DNA from: Bradyrhizobium sp. AZCC 1693
GTDB lineage: Bacteria > Pseudomonadota > Alphaproteobacteria > Rhizobiales > Xanthobacteraceae
Assembly: GCF_036924745.1 (NCBI RefSeq)
Contig: NZ_JAZHSD010000001.1
Coordinates: forward strand, 868,001-932,000
Direction of reading: 5' to 3'
Length of the DNA stretch: 64,000 nt
Shown here: one piece after another, positions 16,558-25,368 of the stretch
How the letters are laid out: each line of letters begins with the position of its first letter
Position numbering within the stretch: position 1 is the stretch's first letter
Program-made: the position numbers and the translations under genes
The notes under the pieces: model-generated
What the model was told of the DNA's origin: nothing
Database searches by the model: none
What the model saw: the letters and a program-made list of their open reading frames with translations, nothing else

Positions 16558-17691
16558 ATGAGTCTTCCCAATCATTTCGAATTGCTCGCCACCGATGGTG
16601 CTGCCCGCACCGGCCGCCTGACCACGCCGCATGGCGTGGTGCAGACGCCTGCCTTCATGCCGGTCGGCACCGCAGGCGCCATGAAAGGCATGCACTGGCG
16701 TGAGATACGCGATGCCGGCGCCGATATCGTGCTGGGCAATACCTATCATCTGATGCTGCGGCCTGGCGCCGAGCGGATCGCAGTGCTCGGCGGCCTGCAG
16801 ACCTTCACCGGCTGGAACGGGCCTATGCTGACGGACTCCGGCGGCTTCCAGGTGATGTCGCTGTCGGACCTGCGCAAGGTGAGCGAGAAGGCCGTGACCT
16901 TCCGTTCGCATATCGACGGCGCCAAGGTCGAGCTGTCGCCAGAGCGTTCGATCGAGGTGCAGCGTCTTCTGGGGGCAGATATCGCGATGCAGATGGACGA
17001 GTGCGTACGGCTGCCGGCCGGTCGCGACGACATCGAGCGCGCGATGCGGCTGTCGCTGCGCTGGGCCGAGCGCAGCAAGCGGGCGTTCGAGACCGCGCCT
17101 GATGGTTACATGCTGTTCGGCATCGTGCAGGGCGGCGACATTCCCGAAATGCGCCACACCAACGCGCGCGGACTGGTCGAGATCGGCTTCCACGGCTACG
17201 CGATCGGCGGGCTTGCGGTCGGCGAGCCGCAGGCGGTGATGCTGTCGATGGTCGAGGAAACCGCGCCGGCGCTTCCTGTTGATCGCCCGCGCTATCTGAT
17301 GGGCGTCGGCACGCCGGAGGATCTGCTGGAAAGCGTGGCGCGCGGTATCGACATGTTCGACTGCGTGATGCCGACCCGGAACGGGCGCCACGGCATGGCG
17401 TTCACCCGCTTCGGCCAGATCAACCTGCGCAACGCCCGCCATGCCAACGATCCGCGGCCGCTCGATGAGGAAAGCGAATGGCCCGCGACGCGCGACTATT
17501 CCCGCGCCTATCTGCAGCATCTGGTCCGGTCGGGCGAGACGCTCGGCGCGATGCTGCTGTCGGAAATCAACGTGGCGTATTACCAGCACCTGATGCGGGG
17601 CATGCGCGAAGCGATTTCACAGGGTGCTTTTGCCAGCTTCCGCGAACGTACGCGCGCCGACTGGACCAAGGGCGATATACCGCCGCGCTAG
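16558..17691 (+). CDS. tgt: tRNA-guanine transglycosylase lacking the zinc site
   Basis: Tgt exchanges guanine-34 for preQ1 in GUN-anticodon tRNAs. The 377-residue protein has the bacterial hallmarks: DSGGFQVMSL with the general Asp, FGIVQGG, YAIGGLAVGEP, and DCVMPTRNGRHG with the nucleophilic Asp. The usual CxCxxC...H zinc site is gone. The aligned stretch reads ESEWPATRDYS, with Ser306, Trp308 and Thr311 where cysteines are expected, and Ile337 in place of the histidine. Flanking motifs such as YSRAYLQHL are kept, so the protein is not simply decayed. The ATG at 16558 fits homologues; no strong ribosome site is visible. It converges with the MFS gene, overlapping by four bases. Confidence 0.95.
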   Translation: MSLPNHFELLATDGAARTGRLTTPHGVVQTPAFMPVGTAGAMKGMHWREIRDAGADIVLGNTYHLMLRPGAERIAVLGGLQTFTGWNGPMLTDSGGFQVMSLSDLRKVSEKAVTFRSHIDGAKVELSPERSIEVQRLLGADIAMQMDECVRLPAGRDDIERAMRLSLRWAERSKRAFETAPDGYMLFGIVQGGDIPEMRHTNARGLVEIGFHGYAIGGLAVGEPQAVMLSMVEETAPALPVDRPRYLMGVGTPEDLLESVARGIDMFDCVMPTRNGRHGMAFTRFGQINLRNARHANDPRPLDEESEWPATRDYSRAYLQHLVRSGETLGAMLLSEINVAYYQHLMRGMREAISQGAFASFRERTRADWTKGDIPPR

Positions 17692-18908
17692 GCCGGAGCG
17701 CGTGTGGACCTCCGGCCAAGCAGGATAATGACGGCTGCCAGAAATTGAATCATGGCAATGAGCGCGAACGGTAACTGATAATTGGCTGTCGTGTCATGCA
17801 TCGCGCCAATGATGGCAGGTGCGAATGCAAATACCCCCTGGTTGATCGCGATAATCAGCGCCACCGCGGTGGCGACATCCTCGCGTTCGAATTCCTTCTG
17901 TACGATCAATGGAGGGAGTGAAGTCAGATTGCCTATGCCGAGACCGAACAGAACGCACCCAAGCGTGAGACCCAGCGATCCCTGACCTAAAGTCAACAAC
18001 AGGACACCGGCGATCTGCACGGCAAAGTTGGCGGTCGCCGCGAACCGGCGATCATGTTCGCCCATCCACTTGCCGGCCGCGGTCCGGCCAATAACGGCAC
18101 ATACCGTCGCCAGGCTGACAAGAAACCCGGCATGCTCAATTCCAAGCTCCGGCGTAAGGCGAGCGACCAGGTGCGCCAGCAGGCCGATCTGCGCGAAGAG
18201 ACCGAGCGAGAAAGCTGCCGAAATCGTGATGAAACGCGCAGATCGAACGATCTCGATGCGAGTCCGTCTCGGCTGCGGCTTTGCTCTCGCCTGATGCGAT
18301 GCGTCGCCGTCTGGCGCCAGCCCCACGTCTTCGGGAGATTTGACCAGGAACCTGACGCAGAGATAAGCAACCGTGGCGACCATGCAGCCGCCGACGAGAA
18401 GTGCGGCGGACGGAAATCCGATCGATCGTATCAGATAGACCCACAGCGGCACGAACAGCACGCCGCCGACGCTGGCGCCATTGAACGCAAGCGCTATTGC
18501 GATCGGCCGATCACGATCGAACCATCTTGCCACGATCGCATTCAGCGCTGCGCCGCTCGTCATGGCCCAACCAGCCCCGCTCGGGATTGCCGCGGCGAAC
18601 AACTGCCACGGCTCGCGTGAGTTGGACCACAAGATCAGGCCAGCCGCCGTGAGGACCGCGCCAAGAAACGTCGTTTTGGCGATTCCGACCCTGCGATGTA
18701 TCTCGGGCAAGCAGGCAATGACGATTGCGCTGAGCAAGAAGTGGACGGTGACGGCAAACGAAATCTGTGAGATCGGCCAGCCCCGCGTTTGATGCAGCGA
18801 TTGCAGAAACACTGAAGGGCCATAGAACCCGATGCCCCAGGCAAACACGGCGATTGCGAATGCCGACCAGGCAACCGACCATCCAAAGAATCGGCCCGCG
18901 ACGACCAT
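17688..18908 (-). CDS. MFS transporter
   Basis: The protein of about 406 residues has around twelve hydrophobic segments in two halves, separated by a basic loop near residues 195-220 (KPQPRRTRIEIVRSARF). It opens with GRFFGWSVAWSAFAIAVFAW, like the oxalate/formate-type and related major facilitator carriers. A substrate cannot be read from the sequence. The ATG at 18908 is preferred over one at 18917, which sits directly on the GGGGAGA ribosome site. The gene is divergent from the AdaA-like regulator with only 55 bases between them. Confidence 0.85.
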   Translation of the reverse strand: MVVAGRFFGWSVAWSAFAIAVFAWGIGFYGPSVFLQSLHQTRGWPISQISFAVTVHFLLSAIVIACLPEIHRRVGIAKTTFLGAVLTAAGLILWSNSREPWQLFAAAIPSGAGWAMTSGAALNAIVARWFDRDRPIAIALAFNGASVGGVLFVPLWVYLIRSIGFPSAALLVGGCMVATVAYLCVRFLVKSPEDVGLAPDGDASHQARAKPQPRRTRIEIVRSARFITISAAFSLGLFAQIGLLAHLVARLTPELGIEHAGFLVSLATVCAVIGRTAAGKWMGEHDRRFAATANFAVQIAGVLLLTLGQGSLGLTLGCVLFGLGIGNLTSLPPLIVQKEFEREDVATAVALIIAINQGVFAFAPAIIGAMHDTTANYQLPFALIAMIQFLAAVIILLGRRSTRAPA

Positions 18909-18963
18909 TGTTTCCATTCTCCCCAAACATAAGATGGGCACGAGGTAGCATCAGGAGTGTGCG

Positions 18964-19578
18964 ATGGCTCGCCGCAATCGGACTCGGTCGTCGGGAAAAA
19001 CCAGGGTTGGAAATCTGGACGTAGCAGCCTGCGAGCGGGCGCGCGTCAGTCGTGACCGACGATTTGACGGTCAGTTCTTTTCTGGTGTCAGGACAACACG
19101 CATCTACTGCCGCCCGGTCTGCCCGGTTCGCCCCGCCAAAGCGGAGAATGTGTCCTTTTATCCATCGGCAGCGGCGGCGGAGCGCGCTGGATTTCGGCCG
19201 TGCTTGCGGTGCCGGCCAGAGACAGCGCCATTCTCTCCGGCATGGAATGGCTCACGGACGACCGTCGAGCGCGCGGTGCGATTGATCAGCAAGGGTGCAC
19301 TCGATAATGCGTCGGTTGAAGCGCTCGCCGATCGCGTTGGCGTCGGGACGCGGCATTTATGCCGATTGTTCGACAGGTATCTCGGCGCCAGCCCCGGTCA
19401 GATTGCCAAGACCACGCGTGTGCAGCGGGCGAAGCGACTTTTGGACGATACCAAATTGCCGATGATCGAGATTGCATCGCGAGCTGGGTTCCGCAGCCTG
19501 CGCCGATTCAATGCGGTCTTTGCGGAGGTGTACAGGCGCCCCCCAACCGAGATCCGGCGAGCGCAACGGAACGGTTAG
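18964..19578 (+). CDS. AdaA-like methylphosphotriester-sensing AraC regulator
   Basis: The 204-residue protein begins with an Ada-type zinc domain. CRPVC and CLRC supply four cysteines in the spacing of E. coli Ada (Cys38, 42, 69, 72), in the context FFSGVRTTRIYCRPVCPVRP. An AraC-type DNA-binding domain follows (VEALADRVGVGTRHLCRLF, then IEIASRAGFRSLRRFNAVF). There is no methyltransferase or AlkA glycosylase domain after it, which matches the two-domain AdaA of Bacillus. By analogy it would take a methyl group from DNA phosphotriesters and then activate repair genes. No alkylation-repair gene lies nearby. AGGAG is six bases before the ATG. Confidence 0.82.
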   Translation: MARRNRTRSSGKTRVGNLDVAACERARVSRDRRFDGQFFSGVRTTRIYCRPVCPVRPAKAENVSFYPSAAAAERAGFRPCLRCRPETAPFSPAWNGSRTTVERAVRLISKGALDNASVEALADRVGVGTRHLCRLFDRYLGASPGQIAKTTRVQRAKRLLDDTKLPMIEIASRAGFRSLRRFNAVFAEVYRRPPTEIRRAQRNG

Positions 19579-19597
19579 AAATTTCAGGACCAAAAAC

Positions 19598-19620
19598 AAA
19601 CGCGCGCCGAACGGGCGCGC
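19598..19620 (-). terminator. Terminator of the small zinc-ribbon gene
   Basis: GCGCGCC and GGCGCGC pair around five bases. On the minus strand they are followed by GTTTGTTTTTGG. It lies 28 bases after the end of the zinc-ribbon gene. Confidence 0.6.
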
Positions 19621-19647
19621 GGTGACATTGCTCCACGATAGTTTGAA

Positions 19648-19863
19648 TCAATTACAGGCGAACCTCTTGACCGAATGTTTAGTCACGAAGCCGTAACCGC
19701 AGGTATCGCAGGTCCAGAGATAGCTGATCACGTTGTCGTTGAGGTAGGCGGAAGCTTCCGCAGCAACCATGGTGTCGGCACACACGGGGCACGTCGGCAA
19801 ATCACAGCCGCGCGGATCGGGCCTATAGGCTACGGCGGACAGGATTTCAGCGATAGCTCGCAT
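19648..19863 (-). CDS. Small zinc-ribbon-like protein
   Basis: The 71-residue protein has CDLPTCPVCADT and CDTCGYGF, together at least two CxxC pairs that could bind one zinc ion, with MVAAEASAYLNDNVISYLWT between them. GGAGGT sits six bases before the ATG, a strong site. There is no signal peptide or membrane segment. Short proteins like it are common in Bradyrhizobium (recollection); no function is known. It is divergent from cysK. Confidence 0.7.
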   Translation of the reverse strand: MRAIAEILSAVAYRPDPRGCDLPTCPVCADTMVAAEASAYLNDNVISYLWTCDTCGYGFVTKHSVKRFACN

Positions 19864-20096
19864 CGTGACCTCCGTGCGATCTGAACCTCAGGTCAGCTCA
19901 CTACGAAAGTATACTCCGAAATCTTTGACGATGTCGCAACACAAATGCGTTGATTTCGCGATATTTAGCGACGTTCTTGTTTTGCAATGCAGCGAACTGT
20001 TCGCCCCGGCGATTCCGGCTTGCGCATCGCGCTGGCCGCCTCCTAAGTAGGGAGAGCCGCCAATTCCCCGCAGATGATCGCCACAGGAGTGTTGAG

Positions 20097-21074
20097 ATGG
20101 ATGCGTCGTCAGCCACGAGTGCAGTGCAACGCCCGGGCCGGGGCCGGGTTTTCGACTCCATCGTCGATGCGATCGGCGACACCCCGATCGTTCGCTTGCG
20201 CAAATTGCCGGAGGCGCATGGTGTTAGCGCAACCATCCTGGCCAAGCTCGAGTATTTCAATCCCGCCGCGAGCGTGAAAGACCGCATTGGGGCTGCGATG
20301 GTGATCGCGATGGAGAAGGCCGGCGTGATCAATGCCGACACCGTGCTGATTGAGCCGACGTCAGGCAATACCGGCATCGCGCTCGCTTTCGTCGCGGCCT
20401 CGCGCGGCTACCGGCTGAAGCTGGTGATGCCGGAATCGATGTCGATCGAGCGGCGCAAGATGCTGGCCTTCCTCGGCGCCGAGATCATCCTGACGCCGGC
20501 AGCCCAGGGCATGAGGGGCTCGATCGCGACTGCGGAGGAACTGGTGCGGACCACGCCAAATGCGGTAATGCCGCAACAGTTCAAGAACCTTGCCAACCCC
20601 GAAATTCACCGTCGCACCACGGCGGAAGAAATCTGGAACGATACCGGCGGCAACATCGATTTCTTCGTCGCCGGCGTCGGCACCGGCGGCACCATTACCG
20701 GAGTCGGGCAGGTGCTCAAGCCGCGCAAGCCATCGCTGCGGATCGTCGCCGTCGAGCCGGAGGAAAGTCCGGTACTGGGCGGCGGGCAACACACGCCGCA
20801 CAAGATTCAGGGCATTGGCGCCGGCTTCATTCCGGAAATCCTGGATCGTTCCGTCATCGACGAGATCGTCAGGGTCAACGGCCCGACGGCGATCGAGATG
20901 TCGCGCGCGCTGGCGCGCATGGAGGGCATTCCCGGCGGCATCTCCTCGGGCGCCGCGATCGCAGCGGCGCTCGAAATCGGCAAAAGACCTGAGAGCGCCG
21001 GCAAGACCGTCCTCGCCGTCGTGCCGTCATTCTCCGAGCGTTATTTGTCAACCGCACTGTTTGAAGGAATCTAG
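20097..21074 (+). CDS. cysK: Cysteine synthase A
   Basis: CysK makes cysteine from O-acetylserine and sulfide using pyridoxal phosphate. The 325-residue protein has the cofactor lysine in [11 protein letters not shown] (Lys61), the substrate loop [13 protein letters not shown], the phosphate loop [12 protein letters not shown] and the C-terminal PGGISSGAA motif. The ATG at 20097 follows AGGAG; a longer frame begins at 19950 in upstream DNA. The small BrnA gene starts three bases after its stop and is probably co-transcribed. Confidence 0.95.
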   Translation: MDASSATSAVQRPGRGRVFDSIVDAIGDTPIVRLRKLPEAHGVSATILAKLEYFNPAASVKDRIGAAMVIAMEKAGVINADTVLIEPTSGNTGIALAFVAASRGYRLKLVMPESMSIERRKMLAFLGAEIILTPAAQGMRGSIATAEELVRTTPNAVMPQQFKNLANPEIHRRTTAEEIWNDTGGNIDFFVAGVGTGGTITGVGQVLKPRKPSLRIVAVEPEESPVLGGGQHTPHKIQGIGAGFIPEILDRSVIDEIVRVNGPTAIEMSRALARMEGIPGGISSGAAIAAALEIGKRPESAGKTVLAVVPSFSERYLSTALFEGI

Positions 21075-21076
21075 CG

Positions 21077-21316
21077 ATGGCGGACCAGCCGCGGCGGCCG
21101 AGAACACTGAACGATGCGCGCACCGAAGCCGAGGCTGCGTTCAAGCGCACCACCACCAAGGTGGCGGAAGCGCCGCCGAAGACGCCCTCGCTTCCCGGCG
21201 TGAGGGAATTGGTTTCGCTGCGCATTGATCAGGATGTGCTGGAGTATTTTAGGGAAGGCGGCCCAGGCTGGCAGGACCGGATCAACGTGGCCTTGCGAAA
21301 GGCCGCGGGCAAATAG
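21077..21316 (+). CDS. BrnA-family antitoxin-like protein, solitary
   Basis: The 79-residue protein ends with LVSLRIDQDVLEYFREGGPGWQDRINVALRKAA, a BrnA-type ribbon-helix-helix domain; the first 40 residues are polar and probably disordered. In complete modules BrnA neutralises the ribonuclease BrnT, encoded just upstream, and represses the operon. Here the upstream gene is cysK, three bases away, and no BrnT is present, so this is an orphan that may act as a stand-alone DNA-binding protein. Confidence 0.75.
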   Translation: MADQPRRPRTLNDARTEAEAAFKRTTTKVAEAPPKTPSLPGVRELVSLRIDQDVLEYFREGGPGWQDRINVALRKAAGK

Positions 21317-21361
21317 ATCGCCGCCGCGCGCACGCATCTTGATTTTGCAAAGCGCAGAATG

Positions 21362-21392
21362 AAAAAGGCCCGGGATGAACCCGGGCCTTTTT
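21362..21392. terminator. Strong bidirectional terminator
   Basis: AAAAAGGCCCGGG and CCCGGGCCTTTTT are perfect 13-base inverted arms around five bases. The hairpin lies between the convergent ends of the cysK-brnA unit and the caspase-fold gene and can serve both. Confidence 0.9.
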
Positions 21393-21414
21393 GTAGATAG
21401 GTCGCTTGCGCGTG

Positions 21415-22839
21415 TTAGCGCAGCATGCCGCCCACGACGCCGCCGATGAAGCGCCCGGCGCCGGCCGGATCGGGTCCGGGATTACTTTGGTACTGGCGTT
21501 GAGGCTGAGGTTGGGGCTGCGCCTGCTGTTGGCCACCACTACTGTTGGCGCGGCGCTTGGCAGGCCGCTCCTCGTCGGAACTCGCGGTCGGCGCGGCAGC
21601 GACAATCTCGCTCAGCAGCGCCTTGTGCTGCAGCCTGTTGAGGTAGCCGCTCTTGGGATAGCCGCGGGCGGCTTGCCAGCGCGTGATCACGCCGCGGGTT
21701 GCCGGATCGAACTGGCCGGTGACCTTGGTGTCGAAGCCGAGCCCGGTCAGGCGGCGCTGCACGTCGCGACGCTGGCCCTTGTCGAGGCCGATCTGATCCT
21801 CGGTGGTCTGGTTAGCTTCCTCCTTGAAGGTCGCGGGATCGATGCCCGTGCTCAAGTTGCGGGTGGCATCGGGTTTGGGACCAGACTCAAGCGAGGCAAT
21901 GCGCGACAGTGCCAGCGAGCGGAACTGACCATTGGGATAGCTGGTCAGATAGGCGTTGAGTTCTTCCGGCTTGTTGGAATCCTTGATCGAACGCCAGAAC
22001 TCCAGTTCCACGTCGGACGCCTTCGAAGCTCCCGCTGCCGGCGTGGCAGCCGCCACGGCGCCGGGCGCGGGTGCGCCGTTCAGGTAGACCGAGCCGATCA
22101 GGTTGGTGTGACCCCAGGGTAATTGTCCCTTGCTGGTCTCCTCATTGACCTGGGCGCGGACCTTGGTCATCGCCTGCTGGATCTCGACGCCGGGCTGGGT
22201 GAGGTTGGCGAGGAGGGCGCGCGTGAACGGGCTGTTAGAGCCTTCCTGACCGTCGAGCGCGGTCTGGCCCGGGCCTGTCGCGAACGCGATCAGCGTGCCT
22301 TCGCCGGATTTCATTTCGGCGAGACCGGTCTGCACATTGACGCTGCGGGTCGCTGAGTTCGACTTGATCTTGGCCGCGAACGGGTTGTCGCGGCAGGCAT
22401 CGAGGAACACCAGCTTGACCTTGGCGTCGCCCATGGTCTGCTCGAGCGTGAGGTCGATATTGATGGCTGCGCCGAGCTTGACGTCCATTTCGGATTTGAT
22501 GTCGGCGTCGATCGGCAACAGATAGTTGGTGCCGGAGATGGCGATGCCGTGACCGGCGTAGAAGAACAGCGCGACGTCGGCGCCTTGCGCCTTCTTGCCG
22601 AAGTCGAGCAGCCGCTCGGTCATCTTGTCGCGCGTGAGATTGGAGCCCTCGACCACCTCGAATCCGACATTGCGCAAGGTCGCGGCCATCGCCTTCGCAT
22701 CGACCGAGGGATTCGGCAGCGGGGCTACGTTCTTGTAGGCGCCGTTACCAACGACGAAGGCGACACGCTTCTCGGCGCTGGCGGAACCAGCCGTGAAGAT
22801 CATGCCGATGACAGACAGGATGAGGGTTGGGTTGCGCAT
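21415..22839 (-). CDS. Secreted caspase-fold (orthocaspase-like) protein with peptidoglycan-binding-like domain
   Basis: The 474-residue protein has a signal peptide (cleavage near ASA-E) and then a p20-like caspase domain. KRVAFVVGNGAYKN is the first strand, YAGHG carries the catalytic His97, and LDACRDNPF carries Cys149. A proline/alanine-rich linker follows, then repeats with SLALSRIASLE. The C-terminal domain (GQRRDVQRRLTGLGFDTKVT and RGVITRWQAARGY) resembles peptidoglycan-binding domain 1. It may be an envelope cysteine protease with Arg/Lys preference. AGGGGGA is eight bases before the ATG. It ends at the shared terminator. Confidence 0.88.
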   Translation of the reverse strand: MRNPTLILSVIGMIFTAGSASAEKRVAFVVGNGAYKNVAPLPNPSVDAKAMAATLRNVGFEVVEGSNLTRDKMTERLLDFGKKAQGADVALFFYAGHGIAISGTNYLLPIDADIKSEMDVKLGAAINIDLTLEQTMGDAKVKLVFLDACRDNPFAAKIKSNSATRSVNVQTGLAEMKSGEGTLIAFATGPGQTALDGQEGSNSPFTRALLANLTQPGVEIQQAMTKVRAQVNEETSKGQLPWGHTNLIGSVYLNGAPAPGAVAAATPAAGASKASDVELEFWRSIKDSNKPEELNAYLTSYPNGQFRSLALSRIASLESGPKPDATRNLSTGIDPATFKEEANQTTEDQIGLDKGQRRDVQRRLTGLGFDTKVTGQFDPATRGVITRWQAARGYPKSGYLNRLQHKALLSEIVAAAPTASSDEERPAKRRANSSGGQQQAQPQPQPQRQYQSNPGPDPAGAGRFIGGVVGGMLR

Positions 22840-23015
22840 CAGGAAATCCCCCTGCAGAATCAATAAAGGCTTTGGTTTTAACGCTGGGCGGAGATTACAG
22901 AAAGTCGCCCGCTTCGCGCCACAAAAAAGCAGCGCGACAACCAAATCCGGAGCCATCCGTTACCGTTGCGCCACGCGCAGTCGCGTGATCTAGATCACAG
23001 CCCGGCAAATAAAAT

Positions 23016-23894
23016 TCAGCTTGGGGCAGATGCCTTAGTCGAAGGATTCGGTTTCAGGTTCAACAGATTGCCGGTGAGGATCAGCGCGGCGCCGAGCACG
23101 GCGAACAGATCCAGCCGTTCCGAATAGATCAGCCAGCCGGCGGCGGCGCTGAGTGGAACCCGCAGAAAATCCATCGGGATCACCACGGTGGCATCGGCAT
23201 GCAGCATCGCGCGGGCCATGCAGTAGTGCGAGAACGTTCCGCAAAACGCGATCACCACGACCCAGCCCCAGAGATAGCTTGGCGGCCACGTCCAGACGTA
23301 GAGCGCGGGAAGGAGACCTGCCGCCGATTGCACCACCAGCATCCAGAACATGATCGCGAGCGTCTGCTCGGTCCGGGTGAGCGACTTGACCATCGCGACC
23401 GACACGCCGAAGCCAACGGCCGCCGCCAGCGCGATCAACTGGCCCGGATTGACCTCGCTGGTGGCGGGGCGAACGATCACGACGACGCCGACTAGCCCGA
23501 GCACGATCGCCGCGATCTTCCAGATCGTCATGCGTTCACCGAGAAACGTTGCGGCGAGGATCGCCGTCCAGATCGGCATGGTGAATTCGATCGCCACCAC
23601 CTGGCCAATCGGGATCAGCGTCAGCGCAAAAAACCAGCCGAGCTGCGCGCCGTAGTGAATGAGGTTGCGCGCAATATGCTGCGGCAGCCGCGCCGTCTTC
23701 ATCATGCCAAATCCGCCGCTGGCGCGGATCAGCGGGTACAGCATCAGGAAGCCGAGGATCGAGCGCATCTCCATGAGCTGGAACACGTTGATCTCGCGCG
23801 CCGCCTCGCGTCCGGCGATCGCGATGATCAGCATCAGGCTGAGCCAGCCGGCCATCCACAGCGCAGCCAGGGATTTGGATTGTGTGCGGTCCAT
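23016..23894 (-). CDS. EamA/DMT-superfamily permease
   Basis: The protein of about 292 residues has ten hydrophobic segments and an internal repeat typical of EamA (RhaT-like) carriers, with WTAILAATFLGERMT in the first half and MDFLRVPLSAAAGWLIYSERLD in the second, the conserved GE/SE positions. Members export small metabolites; the substrate is not predictable. I use the ATG at 23894 because it gives family-normal length; starts at 23957 and 23987 are possible and none has a good ribosome site. It is divergent from ridA. Confidence 0.82.
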   Translation of the reverse strand: MDRTQSKSLAALWMAGWLSLMLIIAIAGREAAREINVFQLMEMRSILGFLMLYPLIRASGGFGMMKTARLPQHIARNLIHYGAQLGWFFALTLIPIGQVVAIEFTMPIWTAILAATFLGERMTIWKIAAIVLGLVGVVVIVRPATSEVNPGQLIALAAAVGFGVSVAMVKSLTRTEQTLAIMFWMLVVQSAAGLLPALYVWTWPPSYLWGWVVVIAFCGTFSHYCMARAMLHADATVVIPMDFLRVPLSAAAGWLIYSERLDLFAVLGAALILTGNLLNLKPNPSTKASAPS

Positions 23895-24052
23895 TCGGGA
23901 AGCTGATGGGTTGGGCAGGCCGGTATCGGCGAGCGCGCCGCGATTTGCAATGCGCATATACGGCGGGGCAGCGATGCGCGGCGTCACAATTTCGCTGTGG
24001 GAGAGGCTAGCGGTTCAGTGCTAAGAGCGGCGGTCTCAAGGAGGACTTACGC

Positions 24053-24451
24053 ATGCGTATCTTGCAACCGGCCGAATGGTCGAAACCCCGCGGCTTCTCG
24101 CACGGTGTCGAGCTCGACGGCCCCGGAAAATGGGTTGTGCTGGCCGGCCAGACCGGCGGCGACGAAAAGGGTGACTATGCCCCTGACATGGCCGCCCAAG
24201 TCGGCACCGCGCTGAAGCGTATCGTCAAGCTGCTAGGGGAAGCCGGTGCCGGCCCGGAGCATATCGTCCGCCTGACCTGGTACCTGACCAGTCGCAGCGA
24301 ATACGAAGCCGTTGCTCCCGGCATCGGTGCAGCCTGGAAGGAAACGCTCGGGCGCAATTTCCCGCCTTCGACGCTGCTCTACATCGAAGGGCTGGTCGAC
24401 TACCGGGCGAAAGTCGAAATCGAGGTTACTGCCTTTGTGCCCAAGGCCTAG
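24053..24451 (+). CDS. RidA-family protein
   Basis: This 132-residue protein of the YjgF/YER057c/UK114 fold has WVVLAGQTGGDEKGDYAPDM, the middle IVRLTWYLTSRSEY and the final NFPPSTLLYIEGLVDYRAKVEIE segment. RidA proteins hydrolyse reactive enamine/imine intermediates made by PLP enzymes. The arginine usual in the substrate pocket of true RidA is not plainly in place, so it may belong to another Rid subgroup. AAGGAGG precedes the ATG by about eight bases. Confidence 0.85.
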   Translation: MRILQPAEWSKPRGFSHGVELDGPGKWVVLAGQTGGDEKGDYAPDMAAQVGTALKRIVKLLGEAGAGPEHIVRLTWYLTSRSEYEAVAPGIGAAWKETLGRNFPPSTLLYIEGLVDYRAKVEIEVTAFVPKA

Positions 24452-24545
24452 CCAGACCCAACAAGGCGTAACCAGACATCACAACTGCCAAGCGCCGTCC
24501 GCTTCAACGACCGCGCCGGAAAAGACAAAAGGATATCGTGAGCCA

Positions 24546-24746
24546 ATGACCAGTCGATCGACCTCTGCAGACTTCGTGACCGCCTTCGCAACCGGCTGGC
24601 CCGAGCGCCAGCCCGACATCATGGTGCTGTCGCTGACCACGCACCGGGGCGTGCAGGATTTTGCGTTCAACAAGGAGCAGGCCTTGTTGATCGCCAAGAC
24701 GATCAAGGAGACCGCGGCGAAACTCGAGAAGCCGAAGGCGAGTTAG
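24546..24746 (+). CDS. Small conserved-looking protein
   Basis: The 66-residue protein reads MTSRSTSADFVTAFATGWPE and has VLSLTTHRGVQDFAFNKEQA in the middle and a helical C terminus (TIKETAAKLEKPKAS). There is no signal or membrane segment. AAAGGAT is about 11 bases upstream of the ATG. It follows ridA by 94 bases on the same strand and may share its transcript. I do not recognise the family. Confidence 0.55.
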   Translation: MTSRSTSADFVTAFATGWPERQPDIMVLSLTTHRGVQDFAFNKEQALLIAKTIKETAAKLEKPKAS

Positions 24747-24779
24747 GCGCGATGAAATCGCGCGCCTCTGACGTACCGG

Positions 24780-24803
24780 ATCGCCCGCGTCTGCGCGGGC
24801 GAT
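24780..24803. repeat. REP-like hairpin between convergent genes
   Basis: ATCGCCCGCG and CGCGGGCGAT are perfect 10-base arms around TCTG. The preceding GACGTACCGG and the following GACAGG are typical of a repeat widespread in these bacteria (recollection). It may also terminate both convergent genes. Confidence 0.6.
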
Positions 24804-24813
24804 GACAGGGGAG

Positions 24814-25368
24814 CTACTTCGACAGCGTAATATTGGCAGCGCGGAACTGGCTGTCGGCCCTCATGGCGATGTGCTGTTTGTTGCCGGCGGTCTTCAGCGC
24901 GATGCTGGCGCCGAAGCCCGCCGCCTGGGCGACCACCTGGAAGCTGCCATTGGCGCCGCGGCCCTGGATGCTGCCGCCGACATTGCGGCTGGTTTCGCTC
25001 CAGGTGCCGCTGACTTCGCCGCCCGCTGCGACCACCGCCGCTTGCAGGTTGAACCGGTAGGCGTCGCTGGCGCAGGTGAGGACCATTTCCATGGTGGGGC
25101 CGTTCACCTTGTAGGTCGCTCGGCAGCGGATGCGCTCGCTCGAACCGTCGTCCAGCATCACGGTGCCGGGGCCGGACCAGGTGCCGGCCATGCCGGCGAA
25201 CGCGCTGGACTGGGCGTAGCTGGTGGAGGCCGCGAACGCCGTCAAAAAAAACGCGACGGCTGCAAATGTCAGCCGCCGCGCTTTGGCGAAAAATTCTGAA
25301 GCCCGGCTTGCCCTACTGACGGGACGCTTCCCATCGACCGCTGCACGCGACACCAGCTGAAGCCCCAT
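24814..25368 (-). CDS. Secreted protein of unknown function
   Basis: The protein of 184 residues (from the ATG at 25368, with GGGGA upstream) has a long polar N-region followed by the hydrophobic signal core LTFAAVAFFLTAFAAS and cleavage near SYA-Q. The mature part (GMAGTWSGPGTVMLDDGSSE, then RCRATYKVNGPTMEM) looks like a small beta-barrel of the kind seen in several Bradyrhizobium periplasmic proteins (recollection). It overlaps the end of the upstream secreted-protein gene by 56 bases, so the two are probably one transcript. Confidence 0.6.
   Translation of the reverse strand: MGLQLVSRAAVDGKRPVSRASRASEFFAKARRLTFAAVAFFLTAFAASTSYAQSSAFAGMAGTWSGPGTVMLDDGSSERIRCRATYKVNGPTMEMVLTCASDAYRFNLQAAVVAAGGEVSGTWSETSRNVGGSIQGRGANGSFQVVAQAAGFGASIALKTAGNKQHIAMRADSQFRAANITLSK

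Noticed and set aside
18941..18960. Earlier GTG start for the MFS gene
   Set aside because: It would overlap the ribosome site of the divergent AdaA-like gene and add residues before the first membrane segment.
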